NCBI GenBank assembly: GCA_017853455.1
Contig: JAFMJM010000034.1
Location: 1 to 14,828, forward strand
DNA: 14,828 nt
Reading direction: 5' to 3'
From: Acidimicrobiia bacterium
Lineage (GTDB): Bacteria; Actinomycetota; Acidimicrobiia; IMCC26256; PALSA-555
Shown piece after piece: positions 13,180 through 14,828 of this stretch. The notes below the pieces were generated by a model. That model had not been told where the DNA came from. It did no database searches and saw nothing but the letters and a program-made list of their open reading frames with translations. Numbering within the stretch: position 1 is the first letter of the stretch; every line of letters starts with the position of its first letter. The position numbers and the translations under genes were made by a program.

Positions 13180-14352
13180 TTCGGCCGCGGCCAGGATGCG
13201 GGCCGTGCATCCGCCCAGCTCGAGCGGGGGCAGCAGGTCGGTGACGACCCGGTCGGCGAGGTCGCGGAACGCGGTCGCCGCCGCGCCGGTGGGGTCGGCC
13301 AGGACGGCCGGCCGGCCGTCGTCACCACCGACCGACACCGCCGACTCGATCGGGATGCGGGCCACGAGCGGGACGTCGATCTCCTCGGCCAGGGCCGCAC
13401 CGCCTCCCTCGCCGAAGATCGCGAAGCGCTCACCCGACGGCGTGACGAACTCCGACATGTTCTCGACCACGCCGATGACCTTCATGAACGACCGGCGGGC
13501 CATGTCGGCGACGCGGGTCGCGACCTTCTGGGCGTTGCGGGCCGGGGTGGTCACCACGAGCATCTCGGCCTGGGGCAGCAGCCGCGCGAGGCCCATCTGC
13601 ACGTCGCCGGTGCCGGGCGGCATGTCGACGAGCAGGTAGTCGAGGTCGCCCCAGCGCACGTCGGTGAGGAACTGCTCGACCGCCTTGGTGAGGATGAGAC
13701 CGCGCCACATGAGCGCCGTCGACTCGTCGTCGACGAGGAAGCCCATCGACACGACCTTCACGGTGCCGGCGGGTGCGCCGTCGGTGCCGGCCACGGCGAC
13801 CTCGTTGGGGTGGATCTTGCCGTCGGCACCGCCGAGCCGGCCGTCGACGCCGAGCAGGCGCGGCACCGAGAACCCCCAGATGTCGGCGTCGAGCACGCCG
13901 ACGCTCAGGCCGCGGGCGGCCAGTGCCGCCGCCAGGTTGACGGTCACCGACGACTTGCCGACGCCGCCCTTGCCGCTGGCGACGGCGATCACCCGGGTGG
14001 TGGCCGACACCTCGGTGGGGGCGGCGTGCTCGCGGGCCTGGAAGCGGGCCCGGTCCATGGCCCGGGCCTTCTGCTCGGCGGTCATCTCGCCGTAGCCGAC
14101 GCTGACGGCGGTCACGCCCGGGAGCCCGCTGACCTTGTGCTTGACCTCGGTGGAGATCTGGTGGCGCAGGGGGCAGCCGGCGGTCGTGAGCGCCACCTGA
14201 ACGGCCACGACCCCGTCGGGCTCGATCCGGATCTCGTCGACCATCCCGAGCTCGACGATGCTCACGTGCAGCTCGGGGTCCATGACCCCGGCCAGCATCG
14301 ACCGCACGGCGTCGGGGGTCGGGAGCGGGGTGGGCGGGGGCGAGTCGGACAT
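13165..14352 (-). CDS. mrp: Mrp/ApbC-family Fe-S cluster carrier ATPase with N-terminal MIP18 (DUF59) domain
   Basis: 395 aa. An N-terminal MIP18/DUF59 domain (about 10-90, with C60 in TTAGCPL) is followed by the ParA/MinD-like ATPase with GKGGVGKSS (127-135), LDADIWG (154-160) and a later DMPPGTGD. Mrp proteins load or transfer Fe-S clusters. The usual CxxC after ENMS, which holds the bridging cluster, is replaced by TPSG, and only two cysteines are present in the whole protein. Recalled actinobacterial Mrp proteins share this lack. It is divergent from the A-type carrier gene. ATG 14352 is preferred; a GTG at 14409 with GGAGG 3 nt before it would add 19 residues. Confidence 0.92.
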   Translation of the reverse strand: MSDSPPPTPLPTPDAVRSMLAGVMDPELHVSIVELGMVDEIRIEPDGVVAVQVALTTAGCPLRHQISTEVKHKVSGLPGVTAVSVGYGEMTAEQKARAMDRARFQAREHAAPTEVSATTRVIAVASGKGGVGKSSVTVNLAAALAARGLSVGVLDADIWGFSVPRLLGVDGRLGGADGKIHPNEVAVAGTDGAPAGTVKVVSMGFLVDDESTALMWRGLILTKAVEQFLTDVRWGDLDYLLVDMPPGTGDVQMGLARLLPQAEMLVVTTPARNAQKVATRVADMARRSFMKVIGVVENMSEFVTPSGERFAIFGEGGGAALAEEIDVPLVARIPIESAVSVGGDDGRPAVLADPTGAAATAFRDLADRVVTDLLPPLELGGCTARILAAAEAALG

Positions 14353-14402
14353 CGGGGCCTGCAACCGGTCGGGGGCTCCCCATGATGCCCGGGCGGCCGC
14401 GG

Positions 14403-14431
14403 TTTCCACACCCCTCCGGATTGGGTACCCT
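14403..14431 (+). promoter_or_regulatory. Promoter of the A-type Fe-S carrier gene
   Basis: TTTCCA (14403-14408, four of six matches to TTGACA), a 17-nt spacer, then TACCCT (14426-14431). The predicted transcript start is near 14438, giving a leader of about 30 nt that contains the AGGAG ribosome binding site (14458-14462). The -10 box lies within the palindrome GGGTACCC (14423-14430). Confidence 0.5.
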
Positions 14432-14468
14432 GGGAGGGCTCCACCGTCGATCGATCCAGGAGAGTCCC

Positions 14469-14825
14469 ATGTCGATGTTCGCCGTGACCGACGCCAGCCA
14501 GGTGTTCAACCTCACCGACGCCGCCGTCGACAAGGTGGCCGAGCTGATGGCCGCCGAGGAGACCACCGACACCCTCGTGCTGCGGGTGGCCGTCCGCCCC
14601 GGTGGGTGCTCGGGCTACTCCTACGAGATGTTCTTCGACTCCGACATCAGCGCCGACGACTCCCGGGTCGACTACGGCAAGATCGGCGTCGTCGTCGACT
14701 CCGCGAGCCGCGACCTGCTCAAGGGCGCCACGCTCGACTACAAGGACGGCCTCCAGGGCGCCGGGTTCCACATCGACAACCCCAACGCCTCCCGCTCCTG
14801 CGGCTGCGGCCAGTCCTTCTCGTAG
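14469..14825 (+). CDS. erpA: A-type Fe-S cluster carrier (HesB/IscA/ErpA family)
   Basis: 118 aa. It has the three conserved cluster-binding cysteines: C47 in RPGGCSGY, and C111 and C113 in the C-terminal SCGCGQSF. The length and the FHIDNPN segment (100-106) fit the family. It carries [2Fe-2S] or [4Fe-4S] clusters to apoproteins. AGGAG with 6-nt spacing supports the ATG start, and a promoter is visible upstream. It is divergent from mrp, so two Fe-S carriers share one intergenic region. ErpA versus IscA/SufA cannot be settled from sequence alone; no suf or isc genes are in the window. The gene ends 3 bases before the window edge. Confidence 0.93.
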   Translation: MSMFAVTDASQVFNLTDAAVDKVAELMAAEETTDTLVLRVAVRPGGCSGYSYEMFFDSDISADDSRVDYGKIGVVVDSASRDLLKGATLDYKDGLQGAGFHIDNPNASRSCGCGQSFS

Positions 14826-14828
14826 CAC

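Noticed and set aside
14353..14409. N-terminal extension of Mrp from GTG 14409
   Set aside because: GGAGG is only 3 nt from the GTG, and the added residues look unlike the family start. It was kept as an alternative, not chosen.
1..14828. CRISPR array, insertion sequence, integrase or phage attachment site
   Set aside because: No regularly spaced repeats, transposase or integrase motifs were seen; the tRNA-Pro has no visible partial copy in the window.

Overview
This is a very GC-rich, densely coded window. The WhiB-type [4Fe-4S] regulator, the tandem ArsA/Get3-like ATPases and the many TAnnnT -10 boxes sitting directly on start codons all point to an actinobacterium (Actinomycetota). The gene mix suggests a lineage outside the well-studied genera, possibly Acidimicrobiia, but that placement is inference. 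Nothing looks like a phage, insertion sequence or CRISPR array, and no gap between genes exceeds about 165 bases.

Layout. At the left edge lies a minus-strand tRNA-Pro(CGG) with encoded CCA. Divergent from it runs a two-gene operon (288-3718): a type I Baeyer-Villiger monooxygenase, then a short-chain dehydrogenase fused to a second, motif-less Rossmann-like half. Together they could take an alcohol to a ketone and then to an ester. Convergent with this is a minus-strand operon (6301 down to 3732) of two ArsA/Get3-like ATPases with overlapping ends, plus a small receiver-domain protein. Divergent from that operon is a long NfeD/ClpP-class membrane protein whose protease dyad looks lost (6359-7861). 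It is followed at once by a WhiB regulator whose -35 box overlaps the NfeD stop codon.

The next block is selB and selA on the minus strand (8189-11368), the protein half of the selenocysteine insertion machinery; selD and selC are not in the window. selB and whiB overlap tail to tail by 14 bases. Divergent from selA, from a 61-base gap with what looks like a -10 box on each strand, runs a NUDIX hydrolase / LACTB2-like metallo-beta-lactamase-fold pair (11430-13128). The right edge carries a divergent Fe-S pair: an Mrp/ApbC carrier (minus strand, with N-terminal MIP18 domain but no CxxC) and an A-type Fe-S carrier (ErpA/IscA family).

Themes. The window mixes redox and Fe-S chemistry (WhiB, Mrp, ErpA), selenium and membrane quality control. 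The ATPase pair, WhiB, MBL hydrolase and NUDIX hydrolase recall the mycobacterial crp-whiB4-ponA2 neighbourhood, with selAB in between here (recalled synteny, not computed). The most notable points are the absent signature lysine in one of the two ATPases, the apparently inactive NfeD protease domain, the pseudo-SDR fusion and the recurrent leaderless promoters.
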